From contig LNEW01000112.1 of NCBI GenBank assembly GCA_001464375.1, positions 1 through 52,249 on the forward strand: 52,249 bases of DNA, in the 5' to 3' direction. The notes below the pieces were generated by a model. That model was not told where the DNA came from, searched no databases, and saw only the letters and a list, made by a program, of their open reading frames with translations. The position numbers and the translations under genes are program-made. Below, piece by piece: positions 51,432-52,249 of this stretch (position 1 is the stretch's first letter; each line of letters begins with the position of its first letter). The DNA is from Rhodospirillales bacterium Ga0074136. Its GTDB lineage: Bacteria > Pseudomonadota > Alphaproteobacteria > Acetobacterales > Acetobacteraceae.

Positions 51432-52249
51432 ATGCACGCGCCACCCCGCTTCGGTATCTGGGCCCTCGTCCACGGCAGCCGCGCCGCACGGCAGGACCCT
51501 GAGGAGCCTTTCGATGCGTCCTGGGCGCGGAACTTGAAGCTGGTTCTGGAAGCGGAGGCTTTGGGTTTCGACAGCACGCTTGTCGCGCAGCACACCTTCA
51601 ATCCGTACAATCCAGAGAACGGCCAGCTCGAGGCCTGGACGGCCTCGGCGGCGATGGCCGCCCGCACGAGCCGCATCGAGATCATCACCGCGATCAAGCC
51701 ACTGCTCTACAACCCCGTCGTCCTCGCGAAGATGGCGCTGCAGATCGAGGAAATCAGCAGCGGCCGATTCGCCATCAACCTGGTGAATGCCTGGAACCGC
51801 GCCGAGATGGACAAGGCCGGCCTGCCTTTCCCCGAACATGATGCGCGCTATGCCCTGGGCGATGAATGGCTTTCGGTCGTCGAGCCACTGCTGCGGGGGG
51901 AGCGCGTGAATCACGTTGGCGCGAACTTCCAGGTCCAGGATGCCATCATCGTGCCGCGTGCCATGACGCGCGCCCGCCCGCGCATCTACATCGGTGGCGA
52001 GTCGGAACCTGCGCGCGCGCTCGCGGCCGCACGCGCGGACGTATGGTTCATCAATGGCCAGCCCATCGAGGATGTTGAGTCGCTGATCACGGATGTCGCG
52101 CGCCGGCCGCGTGACGGTGCGCGCCTGTGTTACGGCCTTTCGGCCTTCGTCATCGCACGGGCGACCGAGGCGGAGGCATTCGCGGACTACGAGCGGCTCG
52201 CGCGGCTTGCCGAGCTGGACAAGCCAGTTCTGGCACGCCAGGCCATTCA
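51432..52249 (+). CDS. LLM-class flavin-dependent monooxygenase (3' partial)
   Basis: An open frame from ATG at 51432 to the window end (272 codons), so the stop is outside. It reads as a bacterial luciferase-like FMN/FMNH2 monooxygenase of the SsuD/SfnG type: RFGIWALVHGSR at the start, EAEALGFDSTLVAQHTF, SSGRFAINLVNAWNRAEM, EHDARYALGDEWL, and PRIYIGGESEPARALAAARADVWF. Relatives cleave C-S bonds in alkanesulfonates or sulfones. The specific substrate is unknown. No good ribosome binding site close to the ATG is seen. Confidence 0.8.
   Translation, partial: MHAPPRFGIWALVHGSRAARQDPEEPFDASWARNLKLVLEAEALGFDSTLVAQHTFNPYNPENGQLEAWTASAAMAARTSRIEIITAIKPLLYNPVVLAKMALQIEEISSGRFAINLVNAWNRAEMDKAGLPFPEHDARYALGDEWLSVVEPLLRGERVNHVGANFQVQDAIIVPRAMTRARPRIYIGGESEPARALAAARADVWFINGQPIEDVESLITDVARRPRDGARLCYGLSAFVIARATEAEAFADYERLARLAELDKPVLARQAI

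Noticed and set aside
1..52249. tRNA, rRNA, intact insertion sequences or CRISPR arrays
   Set aside because: No tRNA-like cloverleaf, rRNA segment, transposase motif or spaced repeats were seen by eye; a dedicated scan could still find a small RNA.

Overview
The window looks like chromosome from a high-GC alphaproteobacterium, most probably of the Acetobacteraceae (Roseomonas-like). This is inferred from gene content: an alphaproteobacterial Mic60-type protein beside hemC/hemD, a petABC cytochrome bc1 operon, a threonine synthase/M16 peptidase pair, several Bug/TctC solute receptors, and a partial RTX protein with a C-terminal Hint domain. No rRNA, tRNA, CRISPR array or intact transposon was seen.

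Layout. 1-1.5 kb: 3' end of a repetitive RTX-Hint protein with near-identical 237-bp repeats, a strong terminator and a regulatory-looking gap. 1.9-2.2 kb: a small unknown gene. 2.2-5.5 kb (minus): tsaD, a cupin-like gene, rlmJ and gpsA, divergent from 5.6-9.8 kb (plus): hemC, hemD, mic60-like and a hemY-like TPR gene. 9.8-11.9 kb: a HisD-family dehydrogenase coupled to an SDR. 11.9-20.5 kb: a divergent catabolic locus. Its minus arm is a two-subunit Fe-S hydro-lyase plus protocatechuate 3,4-dioxygenase (pcaHG). Its plus arm is a GST, a broken carboxymuconolactone decarboxylase, three Bug receptors (the first broken), a D-2-hydroxyacid dehydrogenase and a GntR/UTRA regulator. The two arms share a ~97-bp gap holding two palindromes.

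20.5-25.9 kb: an alpha/beta hydrolase lacking the usual Ser nucleophile, thrC, an M16 peptidase, a methyltransferase remnant and a PmbA/TldE-like gene. 26-28.6 kb (minus): the bc1 complex, divergent from hemF. 29.8-32.4 kb: an AI-2E-family permease and a membrane-anchored hydrolase. 32.5-42 kb: a continuous block of tightly packed genes, an RND efflux pair followed directly by seven Mrp/Mbh-like antiporter subunits. 42-46.7 kb (minus): glutaminase, MFS transporter, asparaginase and an LpxR-like lipid A deacylase with overlapping or near-abutting ends. 46.9-49.6 kb: a methyltransferase convergent with hldE (ADP-heptose synthesis). 49.8 kb to the end: a CoA-transferase and a flavin-dependent monooxygenase that runs off the window.

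Most interesting are the divergent aromatic/hydroxyacid locus with its candidate operators, the RND-Mrp block, the amidase-transporter-LpxR operon, and three reading-frame lesions (15.6, 16.0 and 24.4 kb), which may be real decay or sequence errors. All functional assignments rest on motifs and family knowledge; nothing was searched against a database.
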